Below, piece by piece: positions 8,672 to 17,042 of a stretch of 64,000 nucleotides of DNA (positions are counted from its first letter, which is position 1; each line of letters begins with the position of its first letter). Position numbers and translations under genes: made by a program. This DNA is from Iodobacter fluviatilis. Its GTDB lineage: Bacteria; Pseudomonadota; Gammaproteobacteria; Burkholderiales; Chitinibacteraceae. Below the pieces are notes generated by a model. It was given only the letters and a program-made list of their open reading frames with translations, ran no database searches and was not told the origin of the DNA. The stretch is taken from contig NZ_UGHR01000003.1 in assembly GCF_900451195.1 (NCBI RefSeq), positions 186,001 to 250,000 of the forward strand, in the 5' to 3' direction.

Positions 8672-9410
8672 CAGCGCCTGCAGGCACTGCAGCAAAAATT
8701 TCTCGGTATGCAATATATTGCATCAGCATCATTACCGGTAAGACTACTAAAAACCCCAGTAATAATGTAAATACGGATAGAAAACACAAGGCAATCGTAA
8801 GCAACCCGCTCACTAAAAACGCCTGCCAGTTGCGGGCAATGCCTGCAAATGAAAGCTTCATCGCCTCGATGGCAGAATAACCATCAAATAGTATTAAAGC
8901 GGGAGCAAACCATACTGCACACATCACCGGCGTCATTAAAATAAGGCTCAGCGAGGCATGTAAATACAGCGATTTCATTTGCTCTGGCGTAGGTAAGCTT
9001 CCGGCTGGAATATCAACAAGACTGGCCTGGCTGCCAAATAAGCCAAGCACAACCGTGACCAGCATCGCAGCAAGCACATTAATAAAACCCACCCAAAGCA
9101 GGGGTTTTATTTCACCGTGAAACGCAGCAAATAAATCCAGAGGACCGACTCTGTTACCTGCATAGCACCGCTTAGCTGCCAGATATATTCCGCCAGACAA
9201 TACCGGGGATACCAGGGTATAGGCCAAAGCGCCTACTACAGGTAGCACGTTCGCCAGCAAAGCTAAAACAAAAAATTGCAGGGAAATGACAATCCATATT
9301 CCCGGCTGACGGCGAAACAACTTAAATCCGTCTACATACCAATGCCAGCCACGATTCGCAACAAGGCGACGCGGCTCGGGCAAGAGATCAATTACGCTAT
9401 CGTTTTCCAT
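8661..9410 (-). CDS. BPSS1780-type multi-spanning membrane protein
   Basis: A 249-residue inner-membrane protein with about six hydrophobic segments (for example IWIVISLQFFVLALLANVLP, VGFINVLAAMLVTVVLGLFG). It resembles the uncharacterised BPSS1780 family common in betaproteobacteria, named for a Burkholderia gene; no biochemical function is known to me. ATG 9410 with GGGA ahead of it is preferred to the TTG at 9470. As first gene of the operon it precedes dgkA, suggesting a membrane or lipid-related role, but that is only inference from context. Confidence 0.75.
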   Translation of the reverse strand: MENDSVIDLLPEPRRLVANRGWHWYVDGFKLFRRQPGIWIVISLQFFVLALLANVLPVVGALAYTLVSPVLSGGIYLAAKRCYAGNRVGPLDLFAAFHGEIKPLLWVGFINVLAAMLVTVVLGLFGSQASLVDIPAGSLPTPEQMKSLYLHASLSLILMTPVMCAVWFAPALILFDGYSAIEAMKLSFAGIARNWQAFLVSGLLTIALCFLSVFTLLLGFLVVLPVMMLMQYIAYREIFAAVPAGADGV

Positions 9411-9650
9411 GATTTTCCCACTGCTGCTCCGGCAAGGCTTGAAGGATACGTGAACCCTTAACTTACTCAAAGGTAAACATATCAGCCGGTTGAACCTGAG
9501 GCTTCCTTACTAAATAAAACCATACCCGCATGATGAAATGATTTACTTTCTTAGTCATGATTCAGCCAGCTGACTATTGTGCGGGTTTTGAATAAAAATA
9601 TAATTTCAGTGAAATAACGCTGCGGAATAGTGTTGCGATTTATCACAGAC

Positions 9651-9685
9651 AAAAAAAAGCCACATGATCTGCACCATGTGGCTTT
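9651..9685 (-). terminator. Terminator of ackA
   Basis: On the minus strand the 11-bp stem AAAGCCACATG/CATGTGGCTTT (9656-9666 with 9675-9685) is followed by eight U residues. It lies 16 bases after the ackA stop codon. Confidence 0.88.
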
Positions 9686-9700
9686 GATTAAAACTAAAAA

Positions 9701-10894
9701 TTACGCAGCAACGCACTTCAAAGCGTGGCGGGCAATCATCAGCTCTTCATTCGTTGGAATGATATAAACCGGAACACGGCTGCTTGGCAATGAAATACAA
9801 CGCGCTTCACCTGAGCGTTTTGCATTTGCAACTTCATCAATTTCCACGCCTAACCAGCGCAATTCATTACATACAGTGGCGCGGGCAATATCGTCGTTTT
9901 CACCAATACCTGCAGTAAACACGAGCGCATCAAAACCTTGCATCGCAGCCGCTAAAGAAGCCGCTTCGCGCACAACACGGTGAGCAAAGTAATCAACAGC
10001 AAACTTAGCATGCGGATCTTTACTTGCATGCAGATCACGCATATCGCTGGAAATACCCGACATACCCAACAGACCAGATTGCTTGTAGATCAGCTCTTCA
10101 ATTTGTGAGGCATCCATTTTCAGATGGCTCATAAAGTGCAGAATTAACGCAGGATCGATCGTCCCGCAACGGGTACCCATAGGCAGGCCTTCTAAAGCGG
10201 TAAAGCCCATGGTTGTTGCCTGGCAGTGGCCATTGATCAATCCGGCCATCGAGGAGCCATTACCCAGATGGGCCACAACTGTGCGGCCTGCCGCAGCTTT
10301 CGCATCAATACCTGGCAATACGCTGGCAATATACTCATAAGAAAGGCCATGGAAGCCGTAACGGCGGATACCATGTTTTTCGCTGAACTCGTATGGCAAA
10401 GCATATTGCTGCTCGATTTCTGGCTGAGTGCGGTGGAAAGCGGTATCAAAACAAGCTACTTGCGGCACTGTTGGCAAAAGCTGAGCCAGCACGCGCATTG
10501 GCATAATATTGTGCGGAGCATGCAATGGAGCCAGAGCAATGGTTTCGTCCAGGCCCTTTAATACTTCTTCAGTAATGCGCACGGGCTGGCAAAAGCTCAG
10601 GCCACCATGCACAACACGATGGCCCACTGCGGCAATCGTACGGCCTTCAATACGGCTATTAAGCCAAGCCAGCATATGACGCAATGCAGAGTCATGGTTC
10701 TTAGGCATATCTGCCGGCATAGATTCAGAGACCAGCTTATTGTCATCCGCGTCTTTTGCTACAAACTTCGGATCAACATAAATACCGTCTGCCAGACCTT
10801 TAAAGAGCAGAACAGGATCAGCCGCGCCGGTTTCAAACAGGGAAAACTTGATGCTGGACGATCCGGCATTAATAACTAAAACCAACTCACTCAT
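9701..10894 (-). CDS. ackA: Acetate kinase
   Basis: A 397-residue cytosolic kinase of the ASKHA fold that interconverts acetate plus ATP and acetyl phosphate plus ADP. The N-terminal NAGSSSIKFSLF phosphate-binding strand, the GHRVVHGG motif with its catalytic histidine, the HLGNGSS loop (about residue 210) and the C-terminal FTAGIGEN motif are all present, with the family's usual length. A strong terminator follows directly. No pta gene is adjacent, so the phosphotransacetylase partner must lie elsewhere. The start ATG is preceded by a TAAGGAGCAG Shine-Dalgarno. Confidence 0.97.
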   Translation of the reverse strand: MSELVLVINAGSSSIKFSLFETGAADPVLLFKGLADGIYVDPKFVAKDADDNKLVSESMPADMPKNHDSALRHMLAWLNSRIEGRTIAAVGHRVVHGGLSFCQPVRITEEVLKGLDETIALAPLHAPHNIMPMRVLAQLLPTVPQVACFDTAFHRTQPEIEQQYALPYEFSEKHGIRRYGFHGLSYEYIASVLPGIDAKAAAGRTVVAHLGNGSSMAGLINGHCQATTMGFTALEGLPMGTRCGTIDPALILHFMSHLKMDASQIEELIYKQSGLLGMSGISSDMRDLHASKDPHAKFAVDYFAHRVVREAASLAAAMQGFDALVFTAGIGENDDIARATVCNELRWLGVEIDEVANAKRSGEARCISLPSSRVPVYIIPTNEELMIARHALKCVAA

Positions 10895-11230
10895 AAACTG
10901 CTCCTTAATATTACGCTGGCGGTGATAAGACTCATCTCATCACATACAGGTTGATTGTTCTGATTGCACTTTAAAATCATCATGAGCAGACGCAAATCGC
11001 ATAGGCCAGACTTAAACGGCCAGGATACGGACTTTGCTTACACACAACGACTGATGGCTGCGTTAATATCCATAAACTTGGGACTTTCCCTGCTGAATCG
11101 GGCCCAATGTTAGGAACTGCGATGCTGCACTGCAATGGAATAATTACTGCTGCATATTCTAAGCAGTAGTAAAAACAGCAGTATTGGCCAAAATCAAGCA
11201 AAATCATTGAAAAATAGGTGCATATTCACC
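10895..11230. other. 336-base divergent intergenic region (ackA / lipoyl-like gene)
   Basis: No convincing ORF or RNA gene is visible. It must hold the promoters of ackA (minus) and of the plus-strand gene starting at 11231. I see no strong consensus promoter or operator, only short AT-rich segments such as TAAAATCATCATG near 10971-10983. Confidence 0.4.
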
Positions 11231-11707
11231 ATGAGTACATTCACTACGCACCTGATCTGTGTTCCCGAGCTGGATGAAACAGCCAGCGTCAGCGCCGTAC
11301 ATATCTTACCAGGCCATCATGTACACAGTAATACACCACTTCTGACCCTCATTTGTGGTGATAGTGAGATTGAGATCTGCGCTCCGGAAGCCGGTTTGGT
11401 TTCGCATATCATGGTAGAAATTAAAGAATCCGTGCAATGCGGTGATCTTTTATTACAAATGGAGATTGAAGAAGAGCCTGTGCAGTTATTTGGAGCAGAG
11501 GCCACTTTTGCCAGCGCCTGTCAGCTGGACTGGCCTGCAGCACAAACAGCTACGCTCAATGTCAGCCTTAGCGCTGCTCGCCTTGCGGCTAAGCTGGGCG
11601 TAGACCTAAGCACGATTACAGCCCAAGGCGAATGTATTGAAGAAGCGGATATAGAAGCTCATGTCCGCGCCGTTATGCTGCAATGGCAACAAAGCCGCCC
11701 GTACTAA
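11231..11707 (+). CDS. Orphan lipoyl-like domain plus E3-binding domain protein
   Basis: A 158-residue protein built like the N-terminal part of a 2-oxoacid dehydrogenase E2 but without the acyltransferase domain. Residues 5-80 follow the lipoyl/biotinyl fold (ICVPELDE ... LLTL ... APEAGLV ... GDLLL). The position of the modified lysine (LETDKA in true lipoyl domains) reads ICGDS, so the lysine is missing. After an Ala-rich linker, residues 110-146 (SAARLAAKLGVDLSTI ... EADIEAHVR) match the peripheral subunit-binding domain that docks E1 or E3. Function unknown; an adaptor for dihydrolipoamide dehydrogenase is one possibility. ATG 11231 is preferred over TTG 11207. Confidence 0.75.
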   Translation: MSTFTTHLICVPELDETASVSAVHILPGHHVHSNTPLLTLICGDSEIEICAPEAGLVSHIMVEIKESVQCGDLLLQMEIEEEPVQLFGAEATFASACQLDWPAAQTATLNVSLSAARLAAKLGVDLSTITAQGECIEEADIEAHVRAVMLQWQQSRPY

Positions 11708-11709
11708 AG

Positions 11710-11991
11710 TTATTTCTTTTGTAATTGATCCATGATCGCTGCTGGGTCTTGGCTCAGGGCCAAAACAGCACGTACTTTATTAAAAGCGGCGGTCGCCTCT
11801 GTGGGATGCTTGCCATAAGACACCACACTGGCGTGTTTCCAGCCCGCAGACAACAAAGCATTACGCTTAAAAGTTGTACCTTCAACGCCCCCTCCGCCTA
11901 ATTGCATCAAAGCCTGCTCAATGAGCACGTGCGGCAAGGGGGTGCGGGAGATGATATTAAAATGATCTGGAATAACTTCATCAAATTGCAT
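11710..11991 (-). CDS. Uncharacterised 93-residue protein
   Basis: A small soluble protein that I do not recognise. It has no signal peptide or membrane helix, a Gly-rich turn LGGGGVEGTTF in the middle and a helical C-terminus. The stop lies only two bases from the stop of the convergent lipoyl-like gene, and 264 bases without a gene separate its start from the aroG end. Codon use looks like that of its neighbours. It could be an orphan conserved in close relatives only; function cannot be stated. Confidence 0.6.
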   Translation of the reverse strand: MQFDEVIPDHFNIISRTPLPHVLIEQALMQLGGGGVEGTTFKRNALLSAGWKHASVVSYGKHPTEATAAFNKVRAVLALSQDPAAIMDQLQKK

Positions 11992-12203
11992 AGCCTGACT
12001 CCGGTATCAATAAATGATGCATCTTCAGTAAACGACCTGTATCTTCCGCGCCCAGCCAAAAAGAAACTGCTGAAGTGAAACTGCATCAGATAAATGATCC
12101 GGTGCATCAGGGTATTTTCAATACTAGTAAAGAGCAGAGCCAAATCCAGTAATTCCTTACCGCAGGTAAGTTAGAACGGCAATAAAGGCTGTTTCAGATT
12201 CAG

Positions 12204-12234
12204 AAAAAACAAACGCCCCGATAAACGGGGCGTT
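12204..12234 (-). terminator. Terminator of aroG
   Basis: On the minus strand AACGCCCCG-TTTA-TCGGGGCGTT (12212-12234) is followed by TGTTTTTT. The stem is perfect, about 20 bases after the aroG stop. Confidence 0.9.
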
Positions 12235-12255
12235 GAATATTGATAAGCTAGAAAC

Positions 12256-13326
12256 TTAAATATGAACCTTGGCAATCGCGCGGCGATCCAGCACGGCCCT
12301 GGACAAATCTGCCAGCATCGTTTCTGTCTGATCCCAGCTGATACAACCATCCGTAATTGACTGGCCATAAGTCAGAGGCTTGCCTTCAACATGATCCTGA
12401 CGGCCACCAATAATATGACTTTCAACCATCACACCGAAAATGCCGTTATTGCCACGGGCAAGCTGAGCACAGACATCGGCAGATACATCGACTTGGCGGC
12501 GATAGTCTTTACTGCTATTGGCATGGCTAAAATCAACCATAACTTTTTTAGGCAACCCGGCAGCAGCCAGATCAGCCAGTGCAGCACGCACATGATTGGT
12601 GTCGTAATTGGGCTCTTTACCGCCACGCAAAATAATATGGCAATCAGGATTGCCGCCAGTCGCCACAATCGCAGAATGGCCCATTTTAGTTACAGACAAA
12701 AAGTGGTGTGACTGGCTGGATGCACGAATCGCATCCAGTGCAATTTTTAAATTACCATCTGTGCCGTTTTTAAAGCCTACCGGGCAAGATAATCCGGAAG
12801 CCAGCTCACGGTGTACCTGCGATTCAGTCGTACGCGCACCAATCGCGCCCCAGCTCATTAAATCAGCCATATATTGCGGCGTGATCATATCGAGGAATTC
12901 GCCGGCAGTTGGCATACCGTCGTTGTTTAAATCAACCAATAGTTTGCGTGCAATACGCAGGCCATCGTTGATATTAAAACTGCCGTTCAGGTAAGGATCA
13001 TTGATCAGGCCTTTCCAGCCTACCGTTGTGCGGGGTTTTTCAAAATAAACCCGCATCACGATTTCTAAATCATTTTTGTGAAGCTCGCGCAGCACTTTAA
13101 GCTTAGCGCCGTATTCGTGGGCAGCCTCGGTATCATGAATCGAGCACGGGCCAATCACCACCAGCAGGCGATCATCGCTGCCTTGCAAAATGCGCTGAAT
13201 GGCTTGCCGGGTTTCAAAAACAGTAACGGAGGCAACTTCACTGACAGGGAATTTCTCCATCACCGCAACAGGGGGGAGTAGCTCTTTAATTTCTCGGATA
13301 CGGACATCATCTGTTTGATATTGCAT
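12256..13326 (-). CDS. aroG: 3-deoxy-7-phosphoheptulonate synthase (DAHP synthase, class I)
   Basis: Catalyses the first step of the shikimate pathway, condensing phosphoenolpyruvate and erythrose 4-phosphate. The 356-residue sequence follows the AroG/AroF/AroH family from end to end, with GPCSIHD (about 59-65), RVYFEKPRTTVGWKG (about 92-106), GARTTESQVHRELASGL and FSHANSSKDY. The N-terminal extension (DDVRIREIKELLPP) that forms the feedback amino-acid site is present. Which amino acid inhibits it cannot be read with certainty; overall wording is closest to AroG. It follows dksA and the Zur-like gene on the same strand but has its own terminator. Confidence 0.95.
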   Translation of the reverse strand: MQYQTDDVRIREIKELLPPVAVMEKFPVSEVASVTVFETRQAIQRILQGSDDRLLVVIGPCSIHDTEAAHEYGAKLKVLRELHKNDLEIVMRVYFEKPRTTVGWKGLINDPYLNGSFNINDGLRIARKLLVDLNNDGMPTAGEFLDMITPQYMADLMSWGAIGARTTESQVHRELASGLSCPVGFKNGTDGNLKIALDAIRASSQSHHFLSVTKMGHSAIVATGGNPDCHIILRGGKEPNYDTNHVRAALADLAAAGLPKKVMVDFSHANSSKDYRRQVDVSADVCAQLARGNNGIFGVMVESHIIGGRQDHVEGKPLTYGQSITDGCISWDQTETMLADLSRAVLDRRAIAKVHI

Positions 13327-13390
13327 ATTCTTCCCTAGAGCGGCTGCCTAGCACGGCGACAAGCACATCATAAAAGAAAGAGATTATCGT

Positions 13391-13807
13391 CTAACGACAG
13401 TCGGCGCAAATACCTTTAACCGTGATTTCAACCATGCGGGCCACGAACTGTGCAGGCAAGCTTACAGGCAGATCACTGCTTACGTTTTCTAAACAAAAAA
13501 AACGGCCGCAATTTTCACACTGAAAATGCGCATGGTGGTGTGGGGCAGGTGCAACAGAAAAGCGCCATACCCGATCATCACCGGATAATTTATGCGCCAA
13601 ATGCTGCTCGGTTAACCAGTCTAAAACCCGGTACACCGTAACGCGGTCGATAGCGGGCTGCAACGCCGCCAACACATCCAGATGTGACAGCGGGCGTTGA
13701 GCATCCAAGAGCGCAGCGAGCACCCTAACCCGTGCAGGTGTAGTACGGGCACGGGTTTGGGCGACTAAATCACGTGCTTTCGCAATCGTCTCGGAAGCAT
13801 TACTCAT
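13391..13807 (-). CDS. zur: Fur-family regulator, probably zinc-responsive Zur
   Basis: A 138-residue Fur-superfamily repressor. An N-terminal winged helix (residues 15-83, with DRVTVYRVLDWL as recognition helix) is followed by a His-rich hinge (HHHAH, 90-94) and two CxxC pairs (C97/C100 and C134/C137) that form the structural zinc site. The short length, late second CxxC and HHHAHFQCENCG pattern favour Zur over Fur or PerR, but this is a family-level judgement. It lies 15 bases downstream of dksA on the same strand, so the two are probably co-transcribed. Start ATG 13807 is preferred over the adjacent TTG. Confidence 0.82.
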   Translation of the reverse strand: MSNASETIAKARDLVAQTRARTTPARVRVLAALLDAQRPLSHLDVLAALQPAIDRVTVYRVLDWLTEQHLAHKLSGDDRVWRFSVAPAPHHHAHFQCENCGRFFCLENVSSDLPVSLPAQFVARMVEITVKGICADCR

Positions 13808-13822
13808 CAAAACAGCACAACA

Positions 13823-14239
13823 TTAATCTGCGTACTGTTTTTTCATACGTTCACGGCGCTCTTGCGCTTCCAAAGACATAGAAGCCGTCGGACGTGCAAC
13901 TAAGCGTGGCAGACCAATTGGCTCGCCTGTGTCTTCGCAATAGCCATAATTGCCATCATCAAGCTTACGCAAAGTAGACTCGATTTTAAGCAACAACTTA
14001 CGCTCACGATCACGCGTGCGTAGCTCTAATGCATACTCTTCTTCCAAAGTAGCACGGTCAGCCGGATCAGGCGTGGCTTCCTGCTCTTGCAAATGCTGGC
14101 TGGTTTGATTGGCGTTTGCCAACAGCTCTGCTTTCATTTGCAGAAGCTTAGCCCGGAAAAACTCGAGGTGATCCGGGTTCATGTAATCATCTTCTGAACC
14201 GTTCCAGCTAATGATTTCTTGTTCCGTGAGTTTGGCCAT
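13823..14239 (-). CDS. dksA: RNA polymerase-binding transcription factor DksA, single-cysteine type
   Basis: A 138-residue DksA that enters the RNA polymerase secondary channel and works with ppGpp. The coiled-coil tip PDPADRAT keeps the two acidic residues and the alanine that in E. coli are D71, D74 and A76. The zinc-finger region keeps only C101: the other three cysteine positions are Thr (104), Ser (122) and Ala (125). Zinc-poor DksA proteins of this kind are known in alpha- and betaproteobacteria. Start ATG 14239 is set by GGGAGAA 7 bases upstream; the longer frame lacks such a site. It is followed closely by the Zur-like gene. Confidence 0.93.
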   Translation of the reverse strand: MAKLTEQEIISWNGSEDDYMNPDHLEFFRAKLLQMKAELLANANQTSQHLQEQEATPDPADRATLEEEYALELRTRDRERKLLLKIESTLRKLDDGNYGYCEDTGEPIGLPRLVARPTASMSLEAQERRERMKKQYAD

Positions 14240-14424
14240 GGTCGTTCTCCCTTTCTGCAAATGGGGGCGGGGCAAAATCGCTCTGCAGCTTTATTTCATC
14301 TTACTGAAACAAAAACCAGACAGAACATAAACTTACGAGCATACACCCCACCAAATGGGGAGGCAGCATAATCAAGTCCCCGCCGCAATGCAATAACTCG
14401 TTTCGCCATACAGACGGTATGGCA

Positions 14425-14727
14425 TTAATGCGACAGTACCCAACGTACAATAATCTTTAAATCTTTCTCTTCAATTTGCTGTGCGGGCATAGGGATTTTT
14501 CCCCATTTTCCGCCGGGTAAACCACTGCGTACTTCTTTCATCAGCATAGCTTCTGCATCTTTTTGCCCGCGATATTTTGCTGCAACTTCCTTATATGCGG
14601 GCCCAACAATTTTAGTATCAATCGCATGACAGCCCAAGCAGTTGTATTTTGCCGCAACCTTGGCCCCATCTTCAGCAAAAGCCAGTGGAGTACAGATCAA
14701 AAACAGCGGTAGTAAATACTTAATCAT
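14425..14727 (-). CDS. Small monohaem cytochrome c (c551/c552 type)
   Basis: A 100-residue precursor with a cleavable signal peptide (cleavage near AFA-ED), one haem site CLGCH (30-34) and a candidate axial Met in IPMPAQ (M80), the compact class I arrangement of c551/c552 electron carriers. ATG 14727 has AAGGAAA upstream; the longer reading from 14775 only adds an unlikely leader. It is divergent from the TonB-like gene. A 7-bp hairpin GCCATAC/GTATGGC lies just after the stop but lacks a clear T run. Confidence 0.9.
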   Translation of the reverse strand: MIKYLLPLFLICTPLAFAEDGAKVAAKYNCLGCHAIDTKIVGPAYKEVAAKYRGQKDAEAMLMKEVRSGLPGGKWGKIPMPAQQIEEKDLKIIVRWVLSH

Positions 14728-14838
14728 ACTTATTTCCTTACAGATAGTTGAAGCGTACGCGTATTTTAGCAGCAAGCAGACAGCATGCGCCGTGCTACAC
14801 TCCCGCGATTAAAAATCTTAGGTAATACAGGTTGGCAA

Positions 14839-15693
14839 ATGGATAGAGCGCAACGTTTTATGGCTCTGGGCGTGGCCTTTTCGGTACTCGCACATGCTAT
14901 TCCTATTTTTGGCATGAAGTTTGTAATGCCCGATCCTAAAACACTGTTTTCGGCACAGCCACTGGAAGTGGTGCTTGTAAACCAGCGCACATTGCAAGAT
15001 GCGCACAAAGCGGATGCACTGGCTCAGGCCAGCTTAAATGGCGGGGGCAATACGGATGTGCTGAATCAGCACGTCAAATCACCGCTGCCTGCCAGCGATA
15101 ATCCTCAGTCTAGAGAAGTAGAACGTGCTAAAGCTCAGCAAAAGAAGCTTGAGGCCGATGCAGAGAAACTCATGCTACAGCTCAAGGCGGACACCCGTGT
15201 CGCTCAGGACCTAGGTAAAAGCACGCATAGCGAAAATACGGGCCTCGATAATGAGCAATTAAAACAACAGGCCCGTGAAATCGCCGGTTTAGCGGCACAG
15301 ATCAGCAAGCAGACCAGCGAATACCAAAGCCGCCCGCGCATGACTTTCATCGGTGCCCGTGCTAGAGAGTATCGTTTTGCCCGCTATGTTGAAGACTGGC
15401 GGATGAAGATGGAGCGAGTTGGTGCGCTAACTTACCCGCTTGATTCGCATGGTCAGAAACTATATGGCCGCTTATTAGTATCCGTAGAAATCGACGCGAA
15501 CGGCAATGTACGCAGGGCCGAAATTACCAAATCATCAGGCAATAAAGAGCTTGATGCTGCGGCTTTACGCATTGTCAAAATGGCAGCGCCTTTTGGTAAG
15601 TTTCCCGATGATATTCGTAAAGACACCGATGTGATCAGCATTAGCCGAACATGGACATTTGCCAAAGGCGATGCCGTTTTAGGCCGGGATTAA
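14839..15693 (+). CDS. TonB-family energy transducer protein
   Basis: A 284-residue protein with one N-terminal membrane anchor (about residues 8-30, FMALGVAFSVLAHAIPIFG), a long polar periplasmic linker rich in Gln, Ala and Lys, and a C-terminal TonB domain (about 190-284) with LYGRLLVSVEIDANGNVRRAEI and SSGNKELDAAALRIV. TonB proteins couple the proton motive force to outer-membrane transporters through ExbBD or TolQR-like motors; no exbBD is adjacent. The linker lacks the classical Pro-rich spacer. I start at ATG 14839; the upstream ATG 14785 would add 18 residues in front of the anchor. Confidence 0.82.
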   Translation: MDRAQRFMALGVAFSVLAHAIPIFGMKFVMPDPKTLFSAQPLEVVLVNQRTLQDAHKADALAQASLNGGGNTDVLNQHVKSPLPASDNPQSREVERAKAQQKKLEADAEKLMLQLKADTRVAQDLGKSTHSENTGLDNEQLKQQAREIAGLAAQISKQTSEYQSRPRMTFIGARAREYRFARYVEDWRMKMERVGALTYPLDSHGQKLYGRLLVSVEIDANGNVRRAEITKSSGNKELDAAALRIVKMAAPFGKFPDDIRKDTDVISISRTWTFAKGDAVLGRD

Positions 15694-15745
15694 TTTTGCC
15701 TTAGCAGGGTTTTATCAAGGCTCACATGCGTTTCAGGTTAATTAA

Positions 15746-16267
15746 ATGCGTATTTTAGGAATTGACCCGGGCTCCAGAATAACGGGGTTCGGGGTCATCG
15801 ATACAGACGGGCAAAACCGGAGTTATATCGCATCGGGCTGCATTCGCACGCCCGGCGGCGAGCTCGCTGCACGCATTAAATCGATTTTGCGCGGCATTGC
15901 TGAAGTAGTGGATACCTATAAGCCCGACGTGGCGGCAGTGGAAATTGTCTTTGTAAACGTCAACCCGCAATCAACGCTGATGCTGGGGCAAGCACGGGGA
16001 GCTGTCATGTCGGCGCTGGTTTTAGCCAATCTGCCGATAGGGGAATACACCGCGCTGCAAGTAAAACAGGCGGTGGTTGGTAATGGCCATGCAGACAAAG
16101 ATCAGGTCAGCCAGATGGTGCAGCGAATGCTGCGCCTCAATGGGGCCCCACAATCAGATGCCGCCGATGCACTCGCAGTAGCGCTCACCCATGCTCAGCA
16201 CGATAGCGGTGCGATGAAGCAGCTTGCCAGTCTGGGCTTAACCATTAAACGCGGGCGCTTAGCATAA
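15746..16267 (+). CDS. ruvC: Crossover junction endodeoxyribonuclease RuvC
   Basis: A 173-residue Holliday-junction resolvase that cuts four-way junctions after RuvAB branch migration. The four catalytic acidic residues occur at the same positions as in E. coli: D7 (GIDPGSR), E66 (AVEIVFVN), D138 and D141 (SDAADALA). Length matches the family exactly. In this window ruvC is separated from ruvA by an oppositely oriented substrate-binding protein gene, so ruvC and ruvA are unlikely to share one transcript. Confidence 0.97.
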   Translation: MRILGIDPGSRITGFGVIDTDGQNRSYIASGCIRTPGGELAARIKSILRGIAEVVDTYKPDVAAVEIVFVNVNPQSTLMLGQARGAVMSALVLANLPIGEYTALQVKQAVVGNGHADKDQVSQMVQRMLRLNGAPQSDAADALAVALTHAQHDSGAMKQLASLGLTIKRGRLA

Positions 16268-16300
16268 AGATGGGTAGGGGCGCGGCAAGCAGCGTCCCTA

Positions 16301-17008
16301 CTAGATCTTAATGCGACAAGAAGGCAATTCCGCATTAAAACGGGTAAGAAACTCAGGCTCTTCTTTTAAGAAGCGGTGGCCAAAATAAACGCCTAAAGGT
16401 TTATCTTCCTGCAGCTCCGAGCGGATTTTGTACTCGGCATGCTCTGCATGAATCGCCTCATTCATCGCCAGATCGCTGGCCAATACTGCAGCAACTCTGC
16501 CTGCAAGCAGCATTTTGAGCAGCTGATCATGCGCAGGAGGTGTGGCATAAATCCGATAACCAGATGCTTTTAGCCAGGTCAGCATATTCGAGCCAAAATA
16601 AGCACCCACGGTAGCCGATAAGCGAAACTCTTCGCTTAATGGCTTAGCCGAGCTTTCCGTACGGAAATACCAGCGCCATTGTTGGGGAGCAATTGCTTGC
16701 GAAAGCGTAGCAAAGCGATCCCGCTCACTGTTTTGCGAGGCAGAGAAAAAACCATCCGCCTCGCCCAGCTCAACTAAATTCTGTGCACGCTTCCATGGCA
16801 GAAATTTAATCTCTACCGGACGCTGCAATTTATTCATCACACATCGCACAGTTTCCAGTGCAAGCCCGCTCTGACGCCCGTCAGCCTGCTGATTGCTGTA
16901 CGGCGGCTGTTGCTGCGTCAATAAACGTACAGGCATGGCCTGTGCCTGCAGCATGCAGAACAAACAAAAAATACCTAACTTCAAGTTCGTCAAGCCAATC
17001 TCGGGCAT
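16301..17008 (-). CDS. Periplasmic solute-binding protein (SBP_bac_3-like)
   Basis: A 235-residue secreted protein with a signal peptide (hydrophobic [14 protein letters not shown], cleavage near QAQA-MP). The body resembles family 3 amino-acid-type binding proteins: [44 protein letters not shown] and a second-lobe segment with [16 protein letters not shown]. No permease or ATPase gene is adjacent, so it is an orphan; similar proteins in this lineage are called transporter substrate-binding domain proteins. It lies convergent to ruvC and divergent from ruvA, whose start is only 34 bases away, so their promoters overlap the 5' end of each other. Confidence 0.82.
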   Translation of the reverse strand: MPEIGLTNLKLGIFCLFCMLQAQAMPVRLLTQQQPPYSNQQADGRQSGLALETVRCVMNKLQRPVEIKFLPWKRAQNLVELGEADGFFSASQNSERDRFATLSQAIAPQQWRWYFRTESSAKPLSEEFRLSATVGAYFGSNMLTWLKASGYRIYATPPAHDQLLKMLLAGRVAAVLASDLAMNEAIHAEHAEYKIRSELQEDKPLGVYFGHRFLKEEPEFLTRFNAELPSCRIKI

Positions 17009-17042
17009 TTATACTCCCCGCTTTCCTTTAGAGATGCACGCC

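Noticed and set aside
11907..12143. 78-codon minus-strand ORF beyond the 93-residue gene
   Set aside because: Overlaps the upstream region and the supported gene in another frame, without a ribosome binding site or motifs.
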